From Betaproteobacteria bacterium (GTDB taxonomy: Bacteria; Pseudomonadota; Gammaproteobacteria; Burkholderiales; SG8-39): a stretch of DNA of 64,000 nt. Of the stretch, positions 12,600-21,894 are shown piece by piece (the stretch's first letter is position 1; every line of letters begins with the position of its first letter). The stretch covers positions 1-64,000 of the forward strand of contig SHXR01000015.1 in assembly GCA_009693235.1 (NCBI GenBank), in the 5' to 3' direction. The notes beneath the pieces were generated by a model. That model had not been told where the DNA came from and searched no databases. It worked only from the letters and a program-made list of their open reading frames with translations. A program made the translations under genes and the position numbers.

Positions 12600-15065
12600 A
12601 TGACCATCGCACTTGTGCTGATTGTCGCGGTGATTGGCGTCATGACGCTCGCCTATGCGCGGGCGCAGGGCGCCCTCTGGCTGGTGAGTGCGATGGCGTT
12701 TCTGGTCGCGCTCAAATTCTCCCTGGGCGCGTCATGGGCACTCATTGGTCCCGTTATCGTTATCGGCACCTTGGCCGGCCTCTTCTTGGTGATCCAACCT
12801 CTCCGGCAACGACTGGTAAGCGATCGCCTGCTCGCTATCTTCCGGCGCATCATGCCCGCCATGTCCCAAACCGAGGCCGAGGCAATCCATGCCGGAACCA
12901 TCTGGTGGGATGGGGAGCTATTCACCGGACGACCCGACTGGGACAAAATGCTCGCCTATCCAAAGCCTTCACTCACCAGCGAGAAGCGGGCCTTTGTCGA
13001 GGAGGAAACCGCCCAGCTATGCGCAATGGTGAGCGAATGGGAAACCACGCACCACAACTACGATATGCCGCCTCAAGTGTGGCAATTCATCAAAGACAAG
13101 AGCTTTCTCGGGATGATCATCCCGAAGTCCTACGACGGCAAAGGCTTCTCCGCCTACGCCCATTCGGAAGTGATCCAGCGATTATCGACCCGATCGAGCG
13201 CCGCCGCAGTGAGCGTGATGGTGCCCAATTCGCTGGGGCCCGCTGAACTCCTCTTGCACTACGGGACGGACGAGCAGAAGAATTTCTATCTGCCGCGGCT
13301 CGCCAAGGGGATCGACACCCCGTGCTTCAGCCTCACCAATCCGCACGCCGGCTCCGATGCCGCAGCAATTCCGGATGTGGGCATCGTCTGCAAAGGCCCA
13401 TGGCAGGGCAAAGAAGTATTGGGGATGCGGGTGACTTGGGAAAAGCGCTACATCACTTTGGGCCCCATCTCGACAATTCTGGGCCTGACATTTCAATTGA
13501 AAGATCCCCTGCACCTGCTGGGCGATGTCGTCGATATCGGCATTACCTGCGCGCTGGTACCAAGCGACACGCCGGGCGTGAACATTGGCCGGCGTCACAT
13601 GACCTTGAATGCGGGGTTCATGAATGGGCCCAACTGGGGCAAGGATGTCTTCATGCCGCTCGATTGGATCATCGGTGGACCGAAGATGGCGGGCCAGGGC
13701 TGGCGCATGCTGATGGAGTGTCTCGCGGCCGGCCGCTCGATCTCGCTGCCTTCGTCGAGCGTTGGCCTGGCAAAGCTGGCCGTACTCGGCACTGGCGCCT
13801 ATGCGCGCATTCGGACGCAATTCAACACGTCTGTCGGCAAATTCGAAGGGGTGGAAGAGGCGCTCGCGCGGATGGGCGGCAATCTCTACATGATGGATGC
13901 GGTGCGGCGCATGACGGTGGTCGCCGTCGATGCGGGTGAAAAGCCATCGGTGCTATCGGCGATCGCCAAGTACCATGTCACTGAGCGCGCCCGGGCCATT
14001 GTCAACGATGCGATGGACATCCAAGGCGGTAAGGGAATCTGCCTTGGCCCGAATAATTTCATGGGCCGTATCTATCAGCAGGTGCCGATCGCGATCACCC
14101 TCGAGGGCGCGAACATCCTCACCCGCAGCCTCATCATCTTCGGCCAAGGCGCGATTCGCTGCCACCCCTATGTGCTGCGCGAACTGAACGCGGCGCGCGA
14201 CACCGATCACACGCGGGCCTCCCGCCACTTTGATCGTGCGTTCTGGAGCCATGTGAAATTCATCCTCGCCAATGCCGCGCGCACGTTCGTGACCGGCCTC
14301 ACCGGTTCGCATTTCATCCATACGCCAAGCAATATTGCACCGGAAACGCGCCGGTACTATCAACAACTCACGCGGTTCTCGGCGGCGTTCGCGTTTATCG
14401 CCGACATCTCGATGCTGGTGCTGGGCGCCGGCCTCAAACGCCGCGGAAAGCTCTCGGCGCGGCTGGGCGATGTCCTCTCCTTGATGTATCTCGTTTCCTG
14501 CACATTGAAACGCTTCGAAGACGATGGACGCCCCGCCGCCGATGCACCGCTCATGCATTGGGCGATCTGGGATGCCATGTTCAAAACACAGACCGCCCTC
14601 GAAGGCGTGGTATCCAACTATCCAAGCCGAATCATTGCCGCCATGCTCCGCTTTCTGATCTACCCGACCGGGCGTCCATACTCGGTGCCCTCCGATCAAC
14701 TCGGCCATGACGTTGCGCGTTTGCTGATCGCGCCATCGGCCACCCGCGATCGATTGACGGCCGGCTGCTATGTGCCGTCAGGGACCAACGACATCATCGG
14801 CACCATGAAGATCGCCCTGGCAGGCGCAGTGGAAGTCGAGGCGATTGAATCGCGCATCAAGGCAGCCCGTCGCGACGGCCGCCTCGGACCCGCAGACGAT
14901 CTTTACCGCAGCGCCGTTGCGGCTGGCGTCATCACCGCGGAAGACGTTGAACGTATCAAGAGCTTCCATCGCTTGCGGGAGGAAGTCATTCGCGTCGATC
15001 ACTTTGCCCAGGATTTCGGCCTGAGCGAAGCCCTGCACCCGGTCTCTGCGCGGGCGGCTGCCTGA
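12600..15065 (+). CDS. fadE: Acyl-CoA dehydrogenase FadE
   Basis: Long-form acyl-CoA dehydrogenase (821 residues; E. coli FadE 814) that introduces the first double bond in beta-oxidation. The N-terminus has two hydrophobic segments (about 2-22 and 45-66), as in the membrane-associated family. The dehydrogenase core spans about 110-520 (NSLGPAELLLHYGTDEQKNFYLPRLA; SLTNPHAGSDAA; GGKGICLGPNNF), followed by the DUF1974-type C-terminal domain to the end. It begins a coupled operon: its TGA lies within the start of the thiolase gene. Confidence 0.95.
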   Translation: MTIALVLIVAVIGVMTLAYARAQGALWLVSAMAFLVALKFSLGASWALIGPVIVIGTLAGLFLVIQPLRQRLVSDRLLAIFRRIMPAMSQTEAEAIHAGTIWWDGELFTGRPDWDKMLAYPKPSLTSEKRAFVEEETAQLCAMVSEWETTHHNYDMPPQVWQFIKDKSFLGMIIPKSYDGKGFSAYAHSEVIQRLSTRSSAAAVSVMVPNSLGPAELLLHYGTDEQKNFYLPRLAKGIDTPCFSLTNPHAGSDAAAIPDVGIVCKGPWQGKEVLGMRVTWEKRYITLGPISTILGLTFQLKDPLHLLGDVVDIGITCALVPSDTPGVNIGRRHMTLNAGFMNGPNWGKDVFMPLDWIIGGPKMAGQGWRMLMECLAAGRSISLPSSSVGLAKLAVLGTGAYARIRTQFNTSVGKFEGVEEALARMGGNLYMMDAVRRMTVVAVDAGEKPSVLSAIAKYHVTERARAIVNDAMDIQGGKGICLGPNNFMGRIYQQVPIAITLEGANILTRSLIIFGQGAIRCHPYVLRELNAARDTDHTRASRHFDRAFWSHVKFILANAARTFVTGLTGSHFIHTPSNIAPETRRYYQQLTRFSAAFAFIADISMLVLGAGLKRRGKLSARLGDVLSLMYLVSCTLKRFEDDGRPAADAPLMHWAIWDAMFKTQTALEGVVSNYPSRIIAAMLRFLIYPTGRPYSVPSDQLGHDVARLLIAPSATRDRLTAGCYVPSGTNDIIGTMKIALAGAVEVEAIESRIKAARRDGRLGPADDLYRSAVAAGVITAEDVERIKSFHRLREEVIRVDHFAQDFGLSEALHPVSARAAA

Positions 15066-16375
15066 TGAGCGCCAAGCCAATCTACATCATCGATGGCGCG
15101 CGCTCGCCCTTTCTCAAGGCCCGCAACCGACCCGGCCCCTTTTCCGCGAGCGACCTCGCGACCGCGACCGGCAAGGTACTCCTCAATCGCCAAGCGTTCT
15201 CACCCGACGCGTTGGATGAAGTGATCCTTGGCGCGGCCGCACCGTCTGCAGATGAAGTCAACATCGGTCGGGTCGCTGCGTTGCGCATGGGTTGCGGACC
15301 AAAAGTGCCGGGCTGGACGGTCATGCGCAATTGCGCATCCGGAATGCAGGCGCTCGATTCGGCAATGGCCAATATGCATTCAGGGCGGTCGAATCTCGTC
15401 CTGGCAGGCGGCGCTGATGCCTTATCCCGCGCACCGGTGCTGTTCTCCGACCAAATGGTGAATTGGCTCGCCGATTTCTCCGCCGCCAGAACGCTCGGTC
15501 AAAAGGCCGCCGCGATCGCACGCTTTCGACCGCAATATCTCGCACCTGTCCTTGGCATCATTCGCGGTCTCACCGATCCGGTGGTGGGTCTCCTGATGGG
15601 GCAGACCGCCGAGAATGTCGCTTACCGGTTCGGTATCTCCCGCGATGCGATGGATGAATTCTCGGTGCGTAGCCATCAGCGTGTCGCGCGCGCTTATGAC
15701 GACGGCTGGATGACCACGCCGCGCAATGGATTGCCGGTGGAAGTCGTGCCGATCTTCGACGCGAAAGGCCGTCCCTACCTGGAAGATGATGGGTTGCGTC
15801 GTGACTCGTCGGTGGAAAACTTGCACAAGCTGAAACCGTTCTTCGATCGCAAGTACGGCAACATCACCGCCGGCAACAGCTCGCAGGTCACCGATGGCGC
15901 GGCCTGGCTCATCCTCGCCACCGAAGAAGCTGTCCGCACCCATCACCTCACACCGATTGGACGCATCGTCGATGCGCAGTGGGCGGGACTCGACCCGGCA
16001 CAGATGGGTCTTGGCCCGGTGCATGCGGCCACCCCGATCCTGCAACGGCATGGCCTCGCACTGAATGATTTGGATGCCTGGGAAATCAATGAAGCCTTCG
16101 CCGCACAGGTGCTTGGTTGCCTTGCCGCGTGGCAGAACGACAAGTACTGTCGCGACGAACTCGGACTCGATCGTGCGATGGGCGCGCTCGATAGCGAGAA
16201 ACTCAACATCGACGGCGGGGCCATTGCGCTTGGCCATCCGGTGGGCGCCTCGGGTGCCCGGATTGTGCTCCATCTTTTACATGTGCTCCGGCGCACCGGC
16301 GGCAAGCGCGGGATCGCCTCGATTTGTATTGGCGGCGGCCTGGGTGGCGCAATGCTGATCGAGGCACTGCAATGA
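15065..16375 (+). CDS. fadI: Acetyl-CoA C-acyltransferase (thiolase), FadI/FadA type
   Basis: Thiolase performing the last step of beta-oxidation, releasing acetyl-CoA. Of 436 residues, the acylated cysteine lies in MRNCASGMQALDSAM near residue 89, the catalytic His in LGHPVGASGARIVLHLL near 393 and the final Cys in CIGGGLGGAML near 423; INEAFAAQ is also present. Length and gene order suggest the FadI-like group, but FadA-like use is possible. The start codon touches the fadE stop and the end overlaps the next gene by 4 nt (ATGA), indicating translational coupling. Confidence 0.93.
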   Translation: MSAKPIYIIDGARSPFLKARNRPGPFSASDLATATGKVLLNRQAFSPDALDEVILGAAAPSADEVNIGRVAALRMGCGPKVPGWTVMRNCASGMQALDSAMANMHSGRSNLVLAGGADALSRAPVLFSDQMVNWLADFSAARTLGQKAAAIARFRPQYLAPVLGIIRGLTDPVVGLLMGQTAENVAYRFGISRDAMDEFSVRSHQRVARAYDDGWMTTPRNGLPVEVVPIFDAKGRPYLEDDGLRRDSSVENLHKLKPFFDRKYGNITAGNSSQVTDGAAWLILATEEAVRTHHLTPIGRIVDAQWAGLDPAQMGLGPVHAATPILQRHGLALNDLDAWEINEAFAAQVLGCLAAWQNDKYCRDELGLDRAMGALDSEKLNIDGGAIALGHPVGASGARIVLHLLHVLRRTGGKRGIASICIGGGLGGAMLIEALQ

Positions 16376-18300
16376 TGAAACATTTCCTGGTCGAACACGA
16401 CCGCGACGATCTCGCCTGGGTAACCTTCGATAAGGCGGGCGAATCGACCAATACCCTCTCCGCCGAAACGATGGAGGAGTTCGCCGAATTGCTCGACCAT
16501 CTGAAGAAGCAAAGTCTGCGCGGCGTCATCGTTCGATCGGGCAAGGCGAGCGGATTTATTGCCGGTGCCGACGTTGCCGAGTTCATCGCCATCAAGACGC
16601 CGGGGGAGGCGATGTCGCTGGTGCGGCGCGGCTGGAGCACCTTTCAAAAGCTCGCCGCCCTGCCCTTTCCGACGGTGGCGCTGGTCAAGGGATTTTGCAT
16701 GGGCGGCGGGTTAGAGCTTGCCCTCGCCTGTCGTTATCGCATCGCCGTGGATGATCCGGCTACGCGTTTCGCGCTGCCCGAAGTCATGCTCGGCATCATT
16801 CCGGCATGGGGCGGGATGATGCGTTTGCCGCGCGTCGTCGGTCCGAATGCGGCCCTCGACATGATGCTGACCGGCCGCGCGATCGATGGCAAGCGCGCCA
16901 AACGAATGGGACTGGTCGATGCGCTCGTGCCGGAACGCGTGATGCACAATGCCGCCCGCTCGATGATGATGGAAGCGCCGGCAGCACGCAAACTTCCCTT
17001 CGCGCAGAATCTGCTGATGATGCCGGTCATGCGCCATTTCGTTGCGGTGGGCGCACGCAAGCAAGTGCTCAAACGAGCGCGTCCGGAGCACTATCCCGCG
17101 CCCTATTCGATCATCGAACACTGGGAAAAACATGATGGCGATCCCTTCGCCATGGAACCCACCCATCCGCATTCGATCGCAGCGATTTCTCAACATCCAA
17201 CCACCGGTAATCTGATTCGCATCTTCGGCTTGCAGGAACGCATGAAATCGCTCGGCAAGCAATCGAGCTTCATTGCCAAACGCGTGCATGTAGTGGGTGC
17301 CGGCACCATGGGCGGCGACATAGCGTCATGGTGCGTGCTGCGCGGCTTGACCGTCACGTTGCAGGATCAGAGTCCGCAAAAGCTCGCGCCGGCGATGGAG
17401 CGGGCCGCCGATCTGTTCGAGCGGCGCCTGCGCGATCGGCGGTTGGTGCGCGATGCGCTCGATCGCTTGATTCCGGATGTGACCGGTGCGGGTGTGCGTG
17501 GGGCCGATGTCGTCATCGAGGCGATCTTTGAGAATCTCGCCGTCAAGCAGGCCCTGTTTGCGACCATCGAAAGCCAAGCCAAGCCCACTGCGTTGCTGGC
17601 GTCGAACACCTCAAGTCTAAAGCTGGCCGATATCGGTGCAACGATGCGCGACCCGACGCGACTGGTCGGCATCCACTTCTTCAACCCGGTAGCGCAATTG
17701 CAGTTGGTTGAGATCGTGGCGGGCGAGCGCACTGCCCCGCGTTGGCCTGAGGATGCGGCGGCGTTTGTGCGCGCCATCGACAAACTGCCGCTGCCGGTCA
17801 AGGATTCCCCGGGGTTTCTCGTCAATCGGGTGCTCGGGCCCTATATGGCAGCTGCGTTCCGCATGCTCGAAGAGGGCATGCAGCCCGAAATGCTCGATAA
17901 GGCGGCCACCGAATTCGGCATGCCGATGGGGCCGATCGAATTGGCCGACGTGGTCGGTCTTGATATCTGTCTGGCGGCAGGACGGGCTATTAGTGGCGAG
18001 TCACCCGGCAGCAACGAGTCGCCCGCACGCCTCGTCAATTTGGTTGCCGCAAAAAAATTCGGCAAGAAATCGGGTGAGGGCTACTACCGATGGGAAAACG
18101 GCAAGCCGGTCAAGACGGCCGCGGGCAACATTCCGGCCGGTGTCACCGAACGATTAATTTCGCCATACATTGCCGAAGCAAAAAAAGCGGTCGCAGAAGG
18201 CATTGTCAGCGACGCTGATCTCGCCGATGCCGGGCTCATCTTCAGCACCGGTTTCGCGCCGTTTCGCGGCGGGCCGATGCATTACGCCGCCACGCTCTGA
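16372..18300 (+). CDS. fadJ: Multifunctional fatty-acid oxidation protein (enoyl-CoA hydratase / 3-hydroxyacyl-CoA dehydrogenase)
   Basis: Fusion protein for steps two and three of beta-oxidation. The true start is the ATG at 16372, overlapping the thiolase stop as ATGA, giving 642 residues. Residues ~1-200 form the crotonase domain (GKASGFIAGADVAEF, VKGFCMGGGLELALACRYRI). The NAD-binding dehydrogenase begins near 302 (VHVVGAGTMGGDIASWCV), with the LASNTSSL and GIHFFNPVAQLQLVEIV motifs. The C-terminal domain shows KDSPGFLVNRVLGPYM and ends FAPFRGGPMHYA. It is shorter than E. coli FadB/FadJ (~715-730). Confidence 0.93.
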   Translation: MMKHFLVEHDRDDLAWVTFDKAGESTNTLSAETMEEFAELLDHLKKQSLRGVIVRSGKASGFIAGADVAEFIAIKTPGEAMSLVRRGWSTFQKLAALPFPTVALVKGFCMGGGLELALACRYRIAVDDPATRFALPEVMLGIIPAWGGMMRLPRVVGPNAALDMMLTGRAIDGKRAKRMGLVDALVPERVMHNAARSMMMEAPAARKLPFAQNLLMMPVMRHFVAVGARKQVLKRARPEHYPAPYSIIEHWEKHDGDPFAMEPTHPHSIAAISQHPTTGNLIRIFGLQERMKSLGKQSSFIAKRVHVVGAGTMGGDIASWCVLRGLTVTLQDQSPQKLAPAMERAADLFERRLRDRRLVRDALDRLIPDVTGAGVRGADVVIEAIFENLAVKQALFATIESQAKPTALLASNTSSLKLADIGATMRDPTRLVGIHFFNPVAQLQLVEIVAGERTAPRWPEDAAAFVRAIDKLPLPVKDSPGFLVNRVLGPYMAAAFRMLEEGMQPEMLDKAATEFGMPMGPIELADVVGLDICLAAGRAISGESPGSNESPARLVNLVAAKKFGKKSGEGYYRWENGKPVKTAAGNIPAGVTERLISPYIAEAKKAVAEGIVSDADLADAGLIFSTGFAPFRGGPMHYAATL

Positions 18301-18385
18301 CTCGACCCACCGCGCGACGATGGCGGGTGCCCCGCCTGCTGCCGCGGCCGCTTGAGAAGCACCTCGATGCCAAGGAGAAGGGCCC

Positions 18386-18391
18386 TATAAT
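18386..18391 (+). promoter_or_regulatory. Candidate -10 (TATAAT) before the fkbM-type gene
   Basis: Exact TATAAT, 42 nt before the TTG start in the 132-bp gap after the beta-oxidation operon. No clear TTGACA at 16-18 bp, so strength is unknown. Confidence 0.4.
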
Positions 18392-18432
18392 CGGCCGCGA
18401 CCACCTACGCGCATAAGAAAGAGGATTCAACC

Positions 18433-19179
18433 TTGTCCGACCCTTCACCCCTGAAAGAATGGGTGCGAGCCGCCAAACGCCTCGCGCCGGTTCGCTTTCT
18501 ACGCGGGCTGTTCTTCGATGGCGCCACCGTCAAGAAAGCAGAACCGGATGTCTGGTCGTTCATAGAACGGAACATCAAGAGCGGCGCGCGCTGTGTCGAT
18601 GTCGGGGCCAATCGCGGCGAGTTCAGCTTCTTGATAGCCAAACAGGCGGGCGATTCGGGACAAGTGTATGCATTCGAGCTGCATCCGGACACGGTTCGGC
18701 TGCTGAGAAGTAACCTTTGGCAATACCGCCGTCGTGTCAAGACCGAGAATATGGCCGTGTCAGATGGACACACCCGGCGGGTCGATGTATTTGCCGGGCC
18801 CAATCAAAGCGCCGCGGAGTGGAACATCGTTGGCGGAACGACCCCGGGTCAGGAAGGCAAACCACAGTTTTCCGCACCGGCCACATCGCTCGATGCCTAC
18901 CTCCCGCCCGGTGAACGCATTGATCTCGTCAAGATCGATGTCGAAGGTGCGGCCGGAAAAGTGCTGGCAGGCATGACGCGCGTGCCATGCGACGCACGCC
19001 CATTGGTCGTGTTGGAAATTCGCGACCAAGCGGAATGGGAAGGACGATGCCATCTGGAAACCGCGGGCTATGCGATGCATGACTTGCACGGTAAGCGGCT
19101 CGGCAGCCCCAAGCCGTTCGTATTTCACTGTGTGGCCGTCCCGCGTGAACGCCATGCACAATGCGCATTCGTCGCGTAG
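18433..19179 (+). CDS. FkbM-family SAM-dependent methyltransferase
   Basis: Predicted small-molecule or glycan O-methyltransferase (248 residues). The Rossmann SAM-binding motif CVDVGANRGEFSFLI is near 57, followed by the acidic residue of VYAFELHPDTV and the FkbM signature LVKIDVEGAAGKVLAGM near 170. It starts with TTG, preceded by AAGAGG, with a TATAAT upstream. It is not in an obvious polysaccharide cluster and its acceptor is unknown. The following MTHFR-like frame overlaps its end by up to 19 nt. Stop is TAG. Confidence 0.85.
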   Translation: MSDPSPLKEWVRAAKRLAPVRFLRGLFFDGATVKKAEPDVWSFIERNIKSGARCVDVGANRGEFSFLIAKQAGDSGQVYAFELHPDTVRLLRSNLWQYRRRVKTENMAVSDGHTRRVDVFAGPNQSAAEWNIVGGTTPGQEGKPQFSAPATSLDAYLPPGERIDLVKIDVEGAAGKVLAGMTRVPCDARPLVVLEIRDQAEWEGRCHLETAGYAMHDLHGKRLGSPKPFVFHCVAVPRERHAQCAFVA

Positions 19180-19220
19180 CGATTGCCCTCCTCTCCTGTC
19201 TTCTTTGCAAAGAGCAGCCA

Positions 19221-20165
19221 TTGAATTCCAGTGCATCCCACCGCGCCAATGCGCCACAAGGTCTGCTCGCTCAATCGCTTCGCGAGCGAAAATTTGTCGT
19301 CACCTCTGAACTCACGCCACCGGTCGCCACCGACCTCACTGATTTCATCGAGCGCGCGAGTCGCCTGCGTGGCGTGGCGACTGCCGTCAATGTCACCGAT
19401 GGCGCCGGCGCGAAGACCCATCTGTCCAGCTTGGTGGCGTCGCATTTCCTGCTCCAAAACGGCATTGAACCGATCCTGCAATTCACGTGCCGTGATCGCA
19501 ATCGCTTGGCGATCCAAGCGGATCTCCTCGGTGCCATGGCGCTCGGCATTCGGAATGTGTTGATCCTGGGTGGCGATGATCCGAAAGGCGGCGATCAGCC
19601 CGAGACCAAGGCGGTCTTTGATTTGAATAGTGCCGGGTTGCTCGCGATGGCGCATCACATGCGATCGAAGCGGCAATTGCCTTCCGGCACCGAGATCAAA
19701 GGGGATCTCTTGCTCACCCTTGGTGGCGCCGACATGCCGATCGACCCGCCCGCCGATTGGCAACCCAAAGCGCTCATCGCCAAACTGGAAGCCGGTGCCG
19801 ATTTCGTGCAGACGCAGTTCTGTATGGACCTTGGCATCGTGCGACGCTATGCAGCACGTCTCATCGATCTTGGTATCGCACAGCAGCTGCCGATTCTGAT
19901 CGGGGTGTGCCCGATTCCATCAGCCCGCTCGGCGCGCTGGATGAAAGAGAAGCTGTTCGGCACGATCATTCCGGATGTCATCATCGACCGTCTGGAACAG
20001 GCCGCGGACGCCAACGCCGAGGGAATGAAAATCTGCGTTGAGCAACTGCAGGAACTCGCAACCATTCCCGGCATTGGCGGCGCTCATTTCATGGCGCCGG
20101 TGAATCCGTCAGTGGTTCCTGAGGTGATCCGAGCGGCCGGGGTGAACGGCAAACCGCGAACTTAG
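19221..20165 (+). CDS. Methylenetetrahydrofolate reductase-like protein
   Basis: TIM-barrel protein of the MetF/MTHFR family. Family elements appear in order: catalytic Glu region FVVTSELTPP, NVTDGAGAKTHLS, LQFTCRDRNRLAIQ and VLILGGDDPKGGDQ, the loop contacting folate or flavin. MTHFR reduces 5,10-methylene-THF to 5-methyl-THF, the donor for methionine synthases; this divergent branch may instead serve a catabolic C1 route. The frame opens at ATG 19161, but those residues (RVAIALLSCLLC) look like an unwanted signal sequence, so I prefer the TTG at 19221 with AGAG upstream (314 residues). Convergent with the damaged Bug gene, overlapping 4 nt. Confidence 0.8.
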   Translation: MNSSASHRANAPQGLLAQSLRERKFVVTSELTPPVATDLTDFIERASRLRGVATAVNVTDGAGAKTHLSSLVASHFLLQNGIEPILQFTCRDRNRLAIQADLLGAMALGIRNVLILGGDDPKGGDQPETKAVFDLNSAGLLAMAHHMRSKRQLPSGTEIKGDLLLTLGGADMPIDPPADWQPKALIAKLEAGADFVQTQFCMDLGIVRRYAARLIDLGIAQQLPILIGVCPIPSARSARWMKEKLFGTIIPDVIIDRLEQAADANAEGMKICVEQLQELATIPGIGGAHFMAPVNPSVVPEVIRAAGVNGKPRT

Positions 20166-21151
20166 TCTTCCACCACGATATTGTTGCGCTTGATCAACGC
20201 CGCCCAGCCTTCCCGTTCCTTCTTCAGCTTGGCGGCGAAGTCATCGGGCGTATCAAAAACCGGTATCAACGAGAGGCCATGCAAGCGTTCAGCAACGGCG
20301 GGCGTTCGCATTACCTTGGCCACCTCGGCGGCAAGCTTCTCGACGATCGGGCGGGGTGAACCACCGGTCAACAACACGCTGAAAAATCCTTCTATTTCGA
20401 TACCGGGAATGCCCGCCTCGGCAAAGGTCGGCGTGTTAGGCAGCAACGGATGGCGCTCGTTCACGACCAGTGCGATGACTTTTCCCGAGCGGATATGCGG
20501 CAGTGCAGTGGCCACATCAGGCAGCATGAATTTGATCTCACCGCCCAAGAGATCCTTATAGGCGGCCCCCACGCCCTTGTACGGAATATGCACGAACCGC
20601 GCACCGCTGATTTCTTCGAAGCGGCGCGTGCCAAGGAATGTGGGCGTACCGGTTCCGGCACTGCCATACGGAATCTTGTTGGGCTCGCGCTTGCCCTGTT
20701 CCACGAGATCCGCGATCTATTTCACTTGCAAAGAGGGATGCACGATCAAGACGAGCGGCGCACTCACGCCCCGCGTGACCGGAGCGAGGTCACGATCGAC
20801 ATCGAACGGCATCTTGCGATGGAGTACCGGATTGATCGCGATCGACGCATTGGCGCTCACCAGCATCGTGTAGCCATCGGGTGCGGCCTTCGCGACGATT
20901 TCCGCGCCGATGTTGCCGCTGCCGCCGGGTCGATTGTCGACGACGAACTGTTGTTTCAGGACTTCGCTTAAACCCTGGCTCAGCACCCGCGCGAACACAT
21001 CGGTACCGCCGCCCGGGGACGATGGCACCACCACGCGCACCGGACGCGCGGGCCACACTTCTTGCGCGACGACGCCAAATGAAAAGATGGCAGCCACGGA
21101 GCAGAGCAGTGCCGCCATCCATCGGGCGCGCTGCATCTCACGCACCTTCAT
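20162..21151 (-). pseudogene. Bug/TctC-family periplasmic receptor interrupted by one in-frame TAG
   Basis: Both halves lie in one frame of 330 codons, broken only by TAG at 20717-20719 (codon 145). The first half has a signal peptide (AALLCSVAAIFSFGVVAQ) and the Bug opening WPARPVRVVVPSSPGGGTDVFAR; the second continues directly with GSAGTGTPTFLGT and VHIPYKGVGAAYKDLLGG, the ligand-pocket region. Bug proteins bind small carboxylates in the periplasm for tripartite transport or sensing. Without the stop it would be a standard ~329-residue protein. There is no other damage, so it is a very recent nonsense mutation, a sequencing error or a read-through case. Its start overlaps the end of the NIPSNAP gene. 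Confidence 0.85.
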
Positions 21152-21857
21152 ACAAAGGCGACATCGGCGCGAGCGGCGCAGGCTCCATGACCTTGGTATC
21201 GGCGCTCATCACCAGTGGCGCGCAGGTACGCTGAAACTCGCGCCAGGACGCATTGCCGGCCAGCACATCGCGATGCGCTCGCAACGCCGGATAGTCGGCG
21301 TATGAACGATAGTGGACGACCTGATGCTGGCGTCCGACCAGCGAGTAAAAACAGCCGAGCAGACTAGTAGTGGCAAGGCTGCCCGCCGCGAGTCCATGCT
21401 CGCGATAGGCCTGCCAATAGGCGGCGAGCGCACCAGGCGTGAGGATCAACGTCGACTCCTCTACCAGGTTGGTCGCGGACTTGCCGAGCTTGCCAAGAAT
21501 GGGTCGGTCGGCAGGCAGCCAATTATTGCCATTGCCCCAACGCGGGGTGAGTTCGACGATCGGCGCCGGCGCCAAAAACTTATTCTCCTGCGCCAGCATC
21601 AGTGGTCGTACCGTCTTGAAGTACGGCTCCAATTCCTTGATGTCGTAGAGCCCGTGCAGGCGTTTCGTCCAATCATCATAGCTCGCAAAATTGTAGAGAT
21701 GCACGACCTGCGTTTCCGGTCCGCTATGGGTAACGAAATAACCAATGAGCCGTTCCATGATCGGACGAACGCGCTCGAAGCCGCGCACCGTTTGCGCAGT
21801 CAGGAACGCATCGAGATTGCCCGGTCGCAAGGTATAAGCGCGGTGTTCGATCAGCAT
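21138..21857 (-). CDS. NIPSNAP family protein
   Basis: Protein of 239 residues with two NIPSNAP-type ferredoxin-like repeats: the first starts MLIEHRAYTLRPGNLDAFL, the second near residue 125 (LVEESTLILTPGALAAYWQAY). Each ends in a conserved aromatic/arginine segment (VVHLYNFASYDDW; VVHYRSYADYPALRAHR). Bacterial NIPSNAP proteins have no settled biochemical role but often sit in catabolic clusters. Here it lies between two Bug genes on the same strand, overlapping the downstream one by 14 nt, so it is probably part of the same transcript. Confidence 0.85.
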   Translation of the reverse strand: MLIEHRAYTLRPGNLDAFLTAQTVRGFERVRPIMERLIGYFVTHSGPETQVVHLYNFASYDDWTKRLHGLYDIKELEPYFKTVRPLMLAQENKFLAPAPIVELTPRWGNGNNWLPADRPILGKLGKSATNLVEESTLILTPGALAAYWQAYREHGLAAGSLATTSLLGCFYSLVGRQHQVVHYRSYADYPALRAHRDVLAGNASWREFQRTCAPLVMSADTKVMEPAPLAPMSPLYEGA

Positions 21858-21894
21858 GGTTGGTCTCCTGGTAAGGGTGAGCGACGGGGCCGCA

